A DNA stretch of 64,000 nucleotides, from NCBI GenBank assembly GCA_052324925.1, contig JBQPRE010000002.1; one strand, written 5' to 3'. The notes beneath the pieces were generated by a model. The model worked only from the letters and a program-made list of their open reading frames with translations. It did not search any database and was not told the origin of the DNA. Of this stretch, positions 31,583 to 40,114 are shown piece after piece (within the stretch, counting starts at the first letter, position 1; the number at the start of each line of letters is the position of its first letter). The translations under genes and the position numbers were made by a program. This stretch comes from Flavimobilis sp052324925. GTDB lineage: Bacteria; Actinomycetota; Actinomycetes; Actinomycetales; Cellulomonadaceae.

Positions 31583-32500
31583 GTGAATGACGCCTCGGAG
31601 GACACCCAGCCCGACGGCCGCACCGCATTCAGGCTCGGCTTCGTTCCCGGCACGACGCCGGCCAAGTGGGTGCGGACGTGGCGAGCCCGCCTCACGGTCC
31701 CGCTTGCGCTCGTGCCGCTCGAGACCGACGACGCCGGCGCTGCCCTGGGCAGCGCCGAGGGCGGCGACGTCGACGCAGCCCTCGTCCGGCGTCCCGTGAC
31801 GACGCACGGCGACGACGGCCTGCGCGCACGTCACGCCATCCCGCTCTACGACGAGGTACCCGTCGTCGTCGTGGGCAAGGAGCACCTGTTCTCGCTCGAG
31901 GACGAGGTCACGCTCGACGACCTTGCCGACGAGACCGTCTGGCACCCGCTCGACGATCGCTTCGACTGGAACGCTCTGGCCGCGGGTGAGGAGCCCACCG
32001 CGATCACGGGCACACCGCCGGGTGAGCCCGGCTCCATGCGCCCCGCGCATGCCAAGGAAGCGGTCGAGATCGTCGCCGCGGGCGTCGGCGTCGTCGTCCT
32101 GCCCATGTCGATCGCCCGCCTGCACCACCGTCGTGACGTCGTCGCCGTGCCGCTCAGCGGCGGCCCGACGTCAGGGGTGAGCCTCGTGTGGCCAGCAGTC
32201 GACGCCAACCCCCTGTGCGAGGAGTTCGTCGGGATCGTGCGCGGGCGGTCCGTCAACAGCTCACGCGGAGCCGCCGCCCACGACCAGGTGAGCGCCCGCG
32301 ACGCCAAGGGCAAGGGCGAAGGCAAGGGCGACCGCGCAGGCGGCGGAGGGTCGCCCGACGGTGCGCTCACGCGCGCAGGCGAAGCCCGACGCAAGAAGGC
32401 CGCAGCAACCCGTGCCCAGGCCGACCGCACCGCTGCGCAGCAGCGCAAGCGCGGCGACCAGAGCCGAGCCAAGGGCAAGGGCACCAAGCGCGGACGGTAG
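31583..32500 (+). CDS. LysR-type effector-binding domain protein lacking HTH
   Basis: 305 aa. Residues 12-235 look like the periplasmic-binding-type effector domain of LysR regulators (FRLGFVPGTTPAKWV, DAALVRRP, IPLYDEVPVVVVGKEH, EAVEIVAAGVGVVVLPMSIARL), but there is no N-terminal helix-turn-helix. Instead the C-terminus (about 235-305) is Lys/Arg/Gly/Ala-rich (KGKGEGKGDR, KKAAATRAQ, KGKGTKRGR) and could bind nucleic acid. GTG 31583 is set by the leaderless -10; frames further upstream read through the repeat. Often seen with DUF5997 in my memory. Function unknown. Confidence 0.85.
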   Translation: MNDASEDTQPDGRTAFRLGFVPGTTPAKWVRTWRARLTVPLALVPLETDDAGAALGSAEGGDVDAALVRRPVTTHGDDGLRARHAIPLYDEVPVVVVGKEHLFSLEDEVTLDDLADETVWHPLDDRFDWNALAAGEEPTAITGTPPGEPGSMRPAHAKEAVEIVAAGVGVVVLPMSIARLHHRRDVVAVPLSGGPTSGVSLVWPAVDANPLCEEFVGIVRGRSVNSSRGAAAHDQVSARDAKGKGEGKGDRAGGGGSPDGALTRAGEARRKKAAATRAQADRTAAQQRKRGDQSRAKGKGTKRGR

Positions 32501-32564
32501 CGCGACGCGAGGACGAGATCCCGCGCGCTGAACGGCGTCGCGCGGCCACTACGACGCTGTGTGC

Positions 32565-33785
32565 TCAGCGTCGAATCTCGTCGAGGTGCTCCGCGATGCG
32601 GCCGATCGCCTCGGTGAGGATCTTCTCGTCAGGCAGGCACACGAGCCGGAAGTGGTCGGGCTCGAACCAGTTGAAGCCCGTCCCGTGCGTCACAAGAATG
32701 TGCTTGGAACGCAGCAGGTCGAGCACGAACTCCTGGTCGTCCGTGATGCCGAACATCTCGGTGTCGAGCTTGGGGAAGCAGTACAGCGCCCCGCGCGGCT
32801 GGACGTTCGTCACACCGTCAATCTCGTTGAGCAGGCGGTCGGCGAGCATCATCTGGTCGTAGAACCGACCGCCCGGCACGACAAGCTCGTTGATCGACTG
32901 ATAACCGCCGAGCGCCGTCTGGATCGCGTGCTGGGCGGGGACGTTCGAGCACATGCGCATGTTCGCCATGAGGGTGAGGCCCTCGAGGAAGTCCGTCGCG
33001 AGATGCGTCGGGCCCGAGATCATCAGCCACCCGGCGCGGTACCCGCACATCCGGTAGGCCTTCGACAATCCCGAGAACGTCAGGCACAGGACGTCGTCGC
33101 CCGCATACGTCGCCGTGTGATGGTGCGTCGCGCCGTCGTAGAGGATCTTCTCGTAGATCTCGTCGGAGAAGATCACCAGGTCGTGACGTCGCGCAATGTC
33201 GACGATCCCCTTGACGACGTCCTCGGAGTAGACGGCACCCGTGGGGTTGTTCGGGTTGATGAGCACGATGCCGTGCGTGTTCTTCGTGATCTTCGACTCG
33301 ATGTCGTCAAGATCCGGGTTCCAGCCGTTCGACTCGTCGCACCGGTAGTGCACGGGCGTGCCGCCCGAGAGCGTGACGGCGCCCGTCCACAAGGGGTAGT
33401 CGGGGGCCGGGACGAGGATCTCGTTGCCGTCGTCGACGAACGTCTGGAGCACCATCGTGATGAGCTCCGAGACGCCGTTGCCAATGAAGACGTCATCGAC
33501 GTGCGTCTCCACAAGGCCGCGCGACTGGTAATACTGCGCGACGGCTGTGCGCGCCGAGTAGATCCCGCGCGAGTCCGAGTACCCCTGGGCCTCGGGCAGG
33601 TGCTGAATCATGTCGGCGACGATCGTCGGCGGGGCCTCGAACCCGAACGGCGCGGTATTGCCGATGTTGAGCTTGAGGATCTTGTTGCCGAGCGACTCGA
33701 GGCGCTGAGCCTCGACGAGGATCGGACCCCGGACGTCGTAGCGGACGTTCTTCAGCTTCTTGGACTGCGTGATCTTGCGCACCAC
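32565..33785 (-). CDS. Alanine/aspartate aminotransferase (AlaA-like)
   Basis: PLP-dependent fold-type I transaminase of class I/II (406 aa), close in pattern to AlaA/AlaC glutamate-pyruvate transaminases: LKLNIGNTAPFGFEAP, QGYSDSRGIYSARTAVAQYY, INPNNPTGAVYS, SDEIYEKILYDGA, and Schiff-base Lys in FSGLSKAYRMCGYRAGW. Cytoplasmic, makes alanine from pyruvate and glutamate. GTG 33785 or the next GTG 33782 may start; CACGAT sits 6 nt before the second. Not obviously part of an operon. Confidence 0.93.
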   Translation of the reverse strand: MVRKITQSKKLKNVRYDVRGPILVEAQRLESLGNKILKLNIGNTAPFGFEAPPTIVADMIQHLPEAQGYSDSRGIYSARTAVAQYYQSRGLVETHVDDVFIGNGVSELITMVLQTFVDDGNEILVPAPDYPLWTGAVTLSGGTPVHYRCDESNGWNPDLDDIESKITKNTHGIVLINPNNPTGAVYSEDVVKGIVDIARRHDLVIFSDEIYEKILYDGATHHHTATYAGDDVLCLTFSGLSKAYRMCGYRAGWLMISGPTHLATDFLEGLTLMANMRMCSNVPAQHAIQTALGGYQSINELVVPGGRFYDQMMLADRLLNEIDGVTNVQPRGALYCFPKLDTEMFGITDDQEFVLDLLRSKHILVTHGTGFNWFEPDHFRLVCLPDEKILTEAIGRIAEHLDEIRR

Positions 33786-33875
33786 GTCATCGTGGCACAG
33801 CCGCGGCGCCCCGTGCTGGGCCCGATCGTCGGGTGACGTGGACGTCCGTGCGGATCGTGTGGAGAAGGAGAGCCC

Positions 33876-34544
33876 CTACGCTTCGAGCGGCTCGCAGCGC
33901 ACGCCCGTCGCGTGCACCGGGCAGTAGCCGTTCGGAACCTTGTGCAGGTACTGCTGGTGGTGGTCCTCGGCCCAGTAGAACGGACCCGCCTCGGACGCGG
34001 GCCGCAGCTCGGTCGTGATGGGCGCAAAGCCCTTCGCCGCGAGGCGCGCACCGAACGCCTCGCGCATGCGCTCGGCCATCTCGGCCTGCTCAGGCGTCGT
34101 CGTGAAGATCGCCGACCGGTACTGCGATCCCACGTCGTTGCCCTGGCGGAAGCCCTGCGTCGGGTCGTGGTTCTCCCAGAACGTGCGCAGGACGTCCTCG
34201 TCGCTCACGAGCGCCGGGTCCCAGACGACCCGCACCGTCTCGGTGTGGCCCGTCATCCCCGTGCACGCCTCTTCGTACGTCGGGTGAGGCGTCGAGCCAC
34301 CCATGTACCCCGACGACGTCGAGAACACCCCGGGGAGCTCCCAGAAGAGCTTCTCGGCACCCCAGAAACAGCCGAGCCCGAAGAAGATCTCGTGGAGGCC
34401 GTCGGGCACGGGTCCGGCGAGCGGCGTGCCGAGGACCGCGTGCGTCTCCGGGACGGCATACGCGCGCTCAGCGCGGCCAGGAAGTGCGTTGTCGGCGCTG
34501 ACGAGCGTCGTGGGAACGCGACGTCCAAAGAGGTTCTCGAGCAC
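33876..34544 (-). CDS. msrA: Peptide methionine-(S)-sulfoxide reductase MsrA
   Basis: Repairs methionine-S-sulfoxide in proteins. Catalytic Cys C59 in IFFGLGCFWGAEKLFW, followed by GYMGGSTPHPTYEEACTG, GHTETVRVVWDP and the recycling region NGYCPVHATGVRCEP with further Cys. 222 aa. GTG 34544 is served by GGAGG 5 nt upstream. The N-terminal 45 residues before the core match the extended form seen in E. coli MsrA. Confidence 0.95.
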   Translation of the reverse strand: MLENLFGRRVPTTLVSADNALPGRAERAYAVPETHAVLGTPLAGPVPDGLHEIFFGLGCFWGAEKLFWELPGVFSTSSGYMGGSTPHPTYEEACTGMTGHTETVRVVWDPALVSDEDVLRTFWENHDPTQGFRQGNDVGSQYRSAIFTTTPEQAEMAERMREAFGARLAAKGFAPITTELRPASEAGPFYWAEDHHQQYLHKVPNGYCPVHATGVRCEPLEA

Positions 34545-34745
34545 GGTGGCCTCCGAAAGTGAGATGGATGATCCGCGATGAAGTGCAACACCCGCAGCGA
34601 CCCGAGTGTTCCCGTGCAGTACGACGTGAATGTTCGGCGCGGACGCGCGCCCGCGACCGTCGTTCGCCGTAGTCTGGCACGCGGGGTCGCCGGCCCCGGG
34701 ACAGGCGTCCGACCAGCGCGGACGCGGGTGGAGGGAAGGACGACG

Positions 34746-36101
34746 ATGACGAGCGACGACTTCGAGCGCAGCGCCGCCGAGCCGGCCGCGGCAGGAGCCC
34801 AGCCCGGACCGACCGCGGACGCGACGCCCGAGCCGGCGGGCGCTGCGAGCGGCCTGCGCGCGGCCGACCCGCTCCACGGCGACTATGTCGCCTCACGGTC
34901 GATCCCGCCCTCGGTCCAGGCCGCGGCCGCGTGGGCGTGGCGCCTGCTCATCATCGGCATCTGCGTCGGCGCGCTCATCTGGGTGCTCCGGCCCATCGGT
35001 GCTCTCTTCGTCGCCGTCGCCGGTGCGCTCCTCTTCACCGTCCTGCTCGCGCCGCTCCACGGGTGGCTGCAACGCACCCTGCGATTCCCCCGTGCCCTCG
35101 CAGCCGTCGTGTCGGTCCTCCTGCTGCTCGGCACGTCCATCGGGCTCATCGTCCTCGCCGGGCAGCAGATCGCCACCGGCATCGCCTCCCTCTCGACCCA
35201 GGCGGGAGAAGGCCTCGAGCAGATGCTCGACTGGCTCTCGACAGGGCCTCTCGGACTCGACACCGCCCGCCTCGAAGGCATGCTCAATGACGCCACCAAG
35301 GCGATCGAGGAGAACATCGGCACCGTCGTCTCGAGCGCCCTGTCCGTCGGCTCGACCGTGACGGGCCTCGCCGCGGGCTTCGTCATCGCCCTGTTCTGCA
35401 CGATCTTCTTCCTCTACGACGGTCGCACCATCTGGACATGGATCGTCGGGCTGCTGCCGCGCGCCGCCCGCGAAGAGGTCCACCAAGCCGGCCGACGAGG
35501 GCTCGTCACGCTCGCCGCCTACACCCGCACCCAGATCCTCGTGGCCGCGATCGACGCGTCCGGCATCGCGATCGGTGCCGCCGCGCTCCAGCTGCCCCTC
35601 GTCGTGCCGCTCGGCATCCTCGTCTTCATCGGCTCGTTCATCCCGTTCGTCGGCGCCGTCGTCACAGGCGCGATCGCCGTCCTCGTCGCGCTCGTCGTCA
35701 AGGGCTGGGTGTGGGCGATCGTGATGCTCGGCATCGTGCTCCTCGTCCAGCAGATCGAAGGGCACCTGCTCCAGCCGTTCCTCATGGGGCACGCAGTCTC
35801 GATGCACCCCGTCGCAGTCCTTCTCACCGTCTCGGGCGGAACGATGGTCGCGGGCATCGTCGGCGCCCTCTTCGCCGTCCCCATCGCCTCGGTCGTCAAC
35901 ACCGTCATCCTGTATCTCTCAGGGCACGACAAGTTCCCCGACCTCGGCATCGGCGACAGGCTCACCTTCCGGCCCGAGGCCGAGGCCGAGGTACGGCGCC
36001 GCGCCCTCGCGCTCAGGCGCAGCGACCCCGAGGCCGTGGCCGTCGCAGCGAGCGAGCTGCTCGGCACGACGCCCCAGCCGGACAAGGACGACGACGCATG
36101 A
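34746..36101 (+). CDS. AI-2E family transporter (PF01594)
   Basis: Membrane protein of the AI-2 exporter/TqsA superfamily, 451 aa, with about eight helices; the family also has Na+/H+ antiporters, so the cargo is open. Soluble acidic N-terminus (about 1-55), helices such as LLIIGICVGALIWVLRP and ALFVAVAGALLFTVLLAPL, then the conserved LGILVFIGSFIPFVGA and QIEGHLLQPFLMG. ATG 34746 has GGAAGG about 7 nt upstream. Stop overlaps ilvA start by 4 bp (ATGA). Confidence 0.93.
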   Translation: MTSDDFERSAAEPAAAGAQPGPTADATPEPAGAASGLRAADPLHGDYVASRSIPPSVQAAAAWAWRLLIIGICVGALIWVLRPIGALFVAVAGALLFTVLLAPLHGWLQRTLRFPRALAAVVSVLLLLGTSIGLIVLAGQQIATGIASLSTQAGEGLEQMLDWLSTGPLGLDTARLEGMLNDATKAIEENIGTVVSSALSVGSTVTGLAAGFVIALFCTIFFLYDGRTIWTWIVGLLPRAAREEVHQAGRRGLVTLAAYTRTQILVAAIDASGIAIGAAALQLPLVVPLGILVFIGSFIPFVGAVVTGAIAVLVALVVKGWVWAIVMLGIVLLVQQIEGHLLQPFLMGHAVSMHPVAVLLTVSGGTMVAGIVGALFAVPIASVVNTVILYLSGHDKFPDLGIGDRLTFRPEAEAEVRRRALALRRSDPEAVAVAASELLGTTPQPDKDDDA

Positions 36102-37315
36102 CGACGGAACCGCTGACTGCGCGCGACCTCGACGACGCTCGGGAGCTCCTGCGCGCGATCGCCGTGACGACACCCGTCGAGCACTCCCGCGCCCTGGCCG
36201 ACCTCACCGGCACCGAGGTCTTCCTCAAGTGCGAGAACCTCCAGCGCACCGGCTCGTTCAAGGTGCGCGGCGCCTACGTGCGCCTCGCCCGGCTCACCCC
36301 CGTCGAGCGTGCCCGGGGCGTCGTCGCCGCGAGCGCAGGAAACCACGCACAAGGGGTCGCGCTCGCTGCGCGCGAGCTCGACATCCACGCGGTCGTCTAC
36401 ATGCCCTCGGACGCCGCGCTCCCCAAGATCGCAGCGACCCGCGCCTACGGCGCCGAGGTGCGGCTCGTCGGCCACAGCGTCGAGGACGCGCTCGCGGCCG
36501 CGCACGAGCACGCGCGCGTCACGGGAGCGGTTCTCATCCACCCGTTCGACCACGTCGACGTCGTCGCCGGACAGGCGACCATCGCACTCGAGATCCTCGA
36601 ACAGGTGCCCGACGTGCGCACGGTCGTCGTTCCCGTCGGAGGCGGCGGGCTCGCAGCTGGGATGGTCGCGGCCTTCGCTGAGCTCGCCCCCCACGTCCAC
36701 GTCGTCGGGGTCCAGGCCGAACGTATGGCCGCCTATCCGGGATCGTTGCGCACGGGCACGCCCGAGACCGTGCCCGCTCGATCGACGATGGCCGACGGCA
36801 TCGCCGTCGCCCGCCCCGGGGACGTCCCGCTCGCGCTCCTGCGCGCAGGCAACGCCGAGGTCGTCACGGTGAGTGAGGACGAGATCTCACGCGCGCTCCT
36901 GCTCGTCGCCGAACGCGCCAAGCTCCTCGTCGAGCCCGCCGCAGCGACGGGAGTCGCGGCACTCATGGCAGAGCCCGACGGGTTCGACGGACCCATCGTC
37001 GTCGTCCTCTCGGGTGGCAACATCGACCCGGTCGTCCTGCTGCGCGTCGTGCGCCACGGCCTCGCGTCGGCCGGCCGCTACCTCGAGGTCCGCGCGCTGC
37101 TCACCGACCGTCCCGGGATGCTCGCCGACATCCTCCTCGCGATCGCCCGCGAAGGCGGCAACGTCATGCACATCGAGCACGTGCGGACGGGCCCGCACCT
37201 CGCGATCGACGAGGTCGAAGTGGTGCTCCAGGTCGAGACCAAGGGCGCCGAGCACCAGGAGGCGCTGCTCTCGCACCTGCGCGCGACCGGCTATCGGATC
37301 ACACCGGGCCACTGA
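36098..37315 (+). CDS. ilvA: Threonine deaminase (catabolic-type with ACT domain)
   Basis: PLP enzyme turning threonine into 2-oxobutyrate and ammonia (isoleucine path or catabolism). 405 aa: KCENLQRTGSFKVRGAYVRL holds the PLP Lys, AASAGNHAQGVALAA and VPVGGGGLAAGM follow; C-terminal single ACT domain (RYLEVRALLTDRPGMLADIL and on). This layout is the short IlvA/TdcB type with one ACT. Translationally coupled to the AI-2E transporter gene, an odd pair. A 22-bp hairpin follows. Confidence 0.94.
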   Translation: MTTEPLTARDLDDARELLRAIAVTTPVEHSRALADLTGTEVFLKCENLQRTGSFKVRGAYVRLARLTPVERARGVVAASAGNHAQGVALAARELDIHAVVYMPSDAALPKIAATRAYGAEVRLVGHSVEDALAAAHEHARVTGAVLIHPFDHVDVVAGQATIALEILEQVPDVRTVVVPVGGGGLAAGMVAAFAELAPHVHVVGVQAERMAAYPGSLRTGTPETVPARSTMADGIAVARPGDVPLALLRAGNAEVVTVSEDEISRALLLVAERAKLLVEPAAATGVAALMAEPDGFDGPIVVVLSGGNIDPVVLLRVVRHGLASAGRYLEVRALLTDRPGMLADILLAIAREGGNVMHIEHVRTGPHLAIDEVEVVLQVETKGAEHQEALLSHLRATGYRITPGH

Positions 37316-37345
37316 GCGTGGGAACGTCGCCGCTCGGGCGTCGAC

Positions 37346-37392
37346 AACGAACGACGTGGGCCACCCCGCCGGGGTGGCCCACGTCGTTCGTT
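37346..37392. terminator. Bidirectional terminator ilvA / greA
   Basis: 22-bp perfect stem (37346-37367 with 37371-37392), 3-nt loop, between convergent genes. TT closes each arm but there is no long T-run. Confidence 0.8.
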
Positions 37393-37412
37393 CAGCGCAG
37401 ATCTGGTGGCGC

Positions 37413-37892
37413 TCAGCCCTCGTAGGGCACCGCGGCCATGATCTTGACGAGACGCTCAGCGCCGTTCGGGGCGGTGAACTTCACCTCGTCGCCCACCGTG
37501 TGCCGCAGGATCGCCGATCCGAGAGGCGAGGCCTCCGAGAAGACATCGAGCTCTGTGGTCCCTGCGATCTCACGCGAACCGAGGAGGAACGTCATCTCTT
37601 CGCCAGCGAAGTCGAGCGTGACGATCATGCCGGGCTCGACGAGGCCGTCGTCCGGGGGAGTGCCGATCTGTGCGCTCTCCAGCTTGGCCTTGAGCTCACG
37701 GACACGGGCCTCCTGCTTCGCGTGCTCCTCGCGGGCCGCGTGATAGCCGGAGTTCTCCTTGAGATCGCCCTCGTCACGCGCCTGCGCGACCCTCGCGACG
37801 ATCTCGTCCCGACCAGCGCCGGTGAGGTGCTCGTACTCGGCCTTGAGCCTGTCGTACGCCTCCTGCGTCAGCCACGTGGTGGTCCCGGTCAT
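37413..37892 (-). CDS. greA: Transcription elongation factor GreA
   Basis: Stimulates cleavage of backtracked RNA by RNA polymerase. 159 aa: N-terminal coiled coil LTQEAYDRLKAEYEHLTG, the tip with acidic pair in ARDEGDLKENSGYHAAREE, and C-terminal FKBP-like domain (VTLDFAGEEMTFLLGSRE, SPLGSAILRHTVGDEV). ATG 37892 has AAGGAG 5 nt upstream. First gene of the greA-DUF4307-mca neighbourhood known from Mycobacterium (Rv1080c-Rv1082). Confidence 0.97.
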   Translation of the reverse strand: MTGTTTWLTQEAYDRLKAEYEHLTGAGRDEIVARVAQARDEGDLKENSGYHAAREEHAKQEARVRELKAKLESAQIGTPPDDGLVEPGMIVTLDFAGEEMTFLLGSREIAGTTELDVFSEASPLGSAILRHTVGDEVKFTAPNGAERLVKIMAAVPYEG

Positions 37893-38146
37893 TGTCGCTC
37901 CTTTCGGTCCACGTAGGACTACGGCGCACGGTAGGAACCGTGCGCCGAGATGATGTGATGAAGAATGACGACCCCGCCCGCCTGGGCAACGCTTCCTCGC
38001 GTGCCGCGCGACGACGGCCCGTGCAACGGGTCGGCCGGAGGCGTGGACGAGAACGCGCTGCACGATCGCCGAGCAGTGGTCGAAACACCCAGTGTAGCCG
38101 CACGTCCGCTCGATCGCGGGAAAAGAGCGTGGCCCGAGCGCCGCGA

Positions 38147-38575
38147 CTAGTCAGCGACCGGTTCGCACGCCTCGACCATGCCGGTCGTCGCCCGCTCGGA
38201 GGTGCGCACGTCAACCGTGAACGACTCGCGCTCGCCCGAGCTCGCCGGAATGACGACGTCGCGGTAGCCCACCTGTGAGTAGTTCTCAGCGAGCGCCACG
38301 ACCGAGCAGCGCAGTGCGAGGTCCGCGCGCTTCGTCACGTGGAACGTCACCTCGGTGAGCTCAGCGCTCTTCACGGAGTAGCCGACGGGCTTCGTCGTCC
38401 ACGGCTCGCCGGCCACCATGCTCCACCCGGCCCAGCCCGCCCCCGCCGTGGCGAGCGCGAGCCCGAGGATCGCCGCGATCCGCAGCGTGCGCGAACGTGC
38501 CGCGTCCGGGGAGAGCCGCCCGTACCGGTCGTCAAGATCCGTCGGGCCCGTCGGCGTCGAAGGGGAGGAAGTCAT
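38147..38575 (-). CDS. DUF4307 membrane protein
   Basis: 142 aa bitopic protein: short N-terminus with LDDRYGR, one helix (IAAILGLALATAGAGWAGW), then an extracytoplasmic beta domain with VTFHVTKRADLALRCSVVAL and GYRDVVIPASSGERESF. Unknown function; conserved between greA and mca in actinobacteria (Rv1081c), which suggests a link with mycothiol or envelope stress. GACACT six bases before ATG 38575 may be a weak leaderless -10. Confidence 0.88.
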   Translation of the reverse strand: MTSSPSTPTGPTDLDDRYGRLSPDAARSRTLRIAAILGLALATAGAGWAGWSMVAGEPWTTKPVGYSVKSAELTEVTFHVTKRADLALRCSVVALAENYSQVGYRDVVIPASSGERESFTVDVRTSERATTGMVEACEPVAD

Positions 38576-38658
38576 GGCCCCAGTGTCCCAGCCCGACCGG
38601 TGCGAGGGGAACCAGGGTGCGAGGGGAACCGGGGCGCGGGAGAGAGGAGACGCTGGTG

Positions 38659-38697
38659 TGGTGAGTGGTGAGTGGTGAGTGGTGAGTGGTGAGTGGT
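38659..38697. repeat. ggtgagt 7-bp tandem repeat
   Basis: Five near-perfect 7-bp units between the divergent DUF4307 and mca genes, a typical slippage tract. A further gtgagtggtgg piece lies at 38768. Confidence 0.92.
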
Positions 38698-38814
38698 GTG
38701 CCCGTCGTGGTCACACGCAGCGCGTTCATGACGGGCGGGAACAGCTTTGTCGGTCGCGCGCGTTACGGTGAGTGGTGGAGCCCGCACGGGCCCGCACACC
38801 GAGAGGAACCCGAC

Positions 38815-39693
38815 GTGACAACGCCCCTGCGCCTCATGGCCGTTCACGCCCACCCTGACGACGAGTCGAGCAAGGGCGCCGCGACGACCGCCCGCTACGC
38901 GGCAGCCGGGGCCGAGGTCCTCGTCGTCACGTGCACCGGCGGCGAGCGTGGCTCGGTCCTCAACCCCAGCTACGGCCGCACCCTCGCCGAGGGCGACGAG
39001 ATCGCGGCCGTGCGCCGCGGCGAGATGGCCGCTGCCGCGGCTGCGCTCGGCGTGCGCCAGCACTGGCTCGGATTTGTCGACTCGGGCCTTCCCGAGGGCG
39101 ACCCCCTGCCACCGCTGCCCGACGGCTGCTTCGCGCTCGTTCCCCTCGAGGAGTCGGCGGCCGAGCTCGTGCGCGTCATCCGTGAGTTCCGCCCCCACGT
39201 CATCACGACGTACGACCCGTCGGGCGGCTACCCCCACCCCGACCACATCCGTACGCACGAGGTCACCGCGGCCGCGTGGGACGCCGCAGGCGACCCCGAG
39301 CGCTTCCCCGAGGCCGGCGAGCCGTGGACGCCCCTCAAGCTCTACTACAACCACGACTTCTCGATGAACCGGATCCGCACGATCCACGAGGCCATGGTCG
39401 ACGCAGGCCTTGAGTCGCCGTTCGGCGAATGGGTCGAGTCCCGCGCGGCACGCGAGATCGTCGAGCGGGTCGTCACGACCCGCATCGAGATCTCCGCCCA
39501 CATGGACGCGCGTGATGAGGCGCTGCGGGCGCACGCGACCCAGATCGACCCCGACGGCTTCTTCTTCGGAACCCCCCGCGACCTTGAGGCTGAGGTCTGG
39601 CCATGGGAGGAATACGAGCTCGCAGCCGCTCGCATCGAGGTCTCCCTGCCCGAGGACGACCTGTTCGCGGGACTCACCGAGGAGCACCTGTGA
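38815..39693 (+). CDS. mca: Mycothiol S-conjugate amidase
   Basis: Zinc amidase that cuts mycothiol conjugates of electrophiles to a mercapturic acid and GlcN-Ins, part of thiol-based detoxification. 292 aa of the LmbE/PIG-L fold: zinc ligands H13 and D16 in VHAHPDDESSKGAATT and the third His in GYPHPDHIRTHE. The end FAGLTEEHL is typical of Mca rather than MshB. GTG 38815 after GAGAGGAA. TACGGT at about 38764 may be its -10. Stop overlaps the next start. Confidence 0.94.
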   Translation: MTTPLRLMAVHAHPDDESSKGAATTARYAAAGAEVLVVTCTGGERGSVLNPSYGRTLAEGDEIAAVRRGEMAAAAAALGVRQHWLGFVDSGLPEGDPLPPLPDGCFALVPLEESAAELVRVIREFRPHVITTYDPSGGYPHPDHIRTHEVTAAAWDAAGDPERFPEAGEPWTPLKLYYNHDFSMNRIRTIHEAMVDAGLESPFGEWVESRAAREIVERVVTTRIEISAHMDARDEALRAHATQIDPDGFFFGTPRDLEAEVWPWEEYELAAARIEVSLPEDDLFAGLTEEHL

Positions 39694-40112
39694 TCGCCTC
39701 CCTCACCGCGCTCGCCGCGCGGTTGCCCGCTGACCTCCTCCGGGTGGCGCCTTCGCCGTCGCCCACCGACGTGCTGCGGCCCGGGCTCGACCCCTACGAC
39801 GTCTCACCGGGACTCCTCGGGTTCCTCGCGATCTTCGCGGTCGCCGGCGTGTGCATCGTCGGGTGGCTCTCGCTCAACCGCAAGGTCCGCCGCCTGCGCT
39901 TCGAGGAGCGGGCGGCCGGCGCCGCCGGTGCGGACGACGGCCCGGTCGCCGACGGAACGCTGCCCGGCGGGGGTGCGCTGCCCGACGACGCGGCGCTGCT
40001 CGACGACGCGGCGCAGCCCGGTGGCACCGGCGAGCCGGGCGGCACGCGCGGCACCGGCGACCACGGCGTCAGCACCGACACGCACAACGCCGGCACGGAC
40101 CCGACGAGCTGA
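39690..40112 (+). CDS. Small single-pass membrane protein after mca
   Basis: 140 aa, GTG 39690 overlapping the mca stop (GTGA). One helix (GLLGFLAIFAVAGVCIVGWLSL, in part) flanked by NRKVRRLRFEE and a long disordered Asp/Gly/Pro tail encoded by a gacgacgcggcg-type repeat. A similar small membrane protein follows mca in Mycobacterium (Rv1083). Function unknown. Confidence 0.85.
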   Translation: MIASLTALAARLPADLLRVAPSPSPTDVLRPGLDPYDVSPGLLGFLAIFAVAGVCIVGWLSLNRKVRRLRFEERAAGAAGADDGPVADGTLPGGGALPDDAALLDDAAQPGGTGEPGGTRGTGDHGVSTDTHNAGTDPTS

Positions 40113-40114
40113 CC

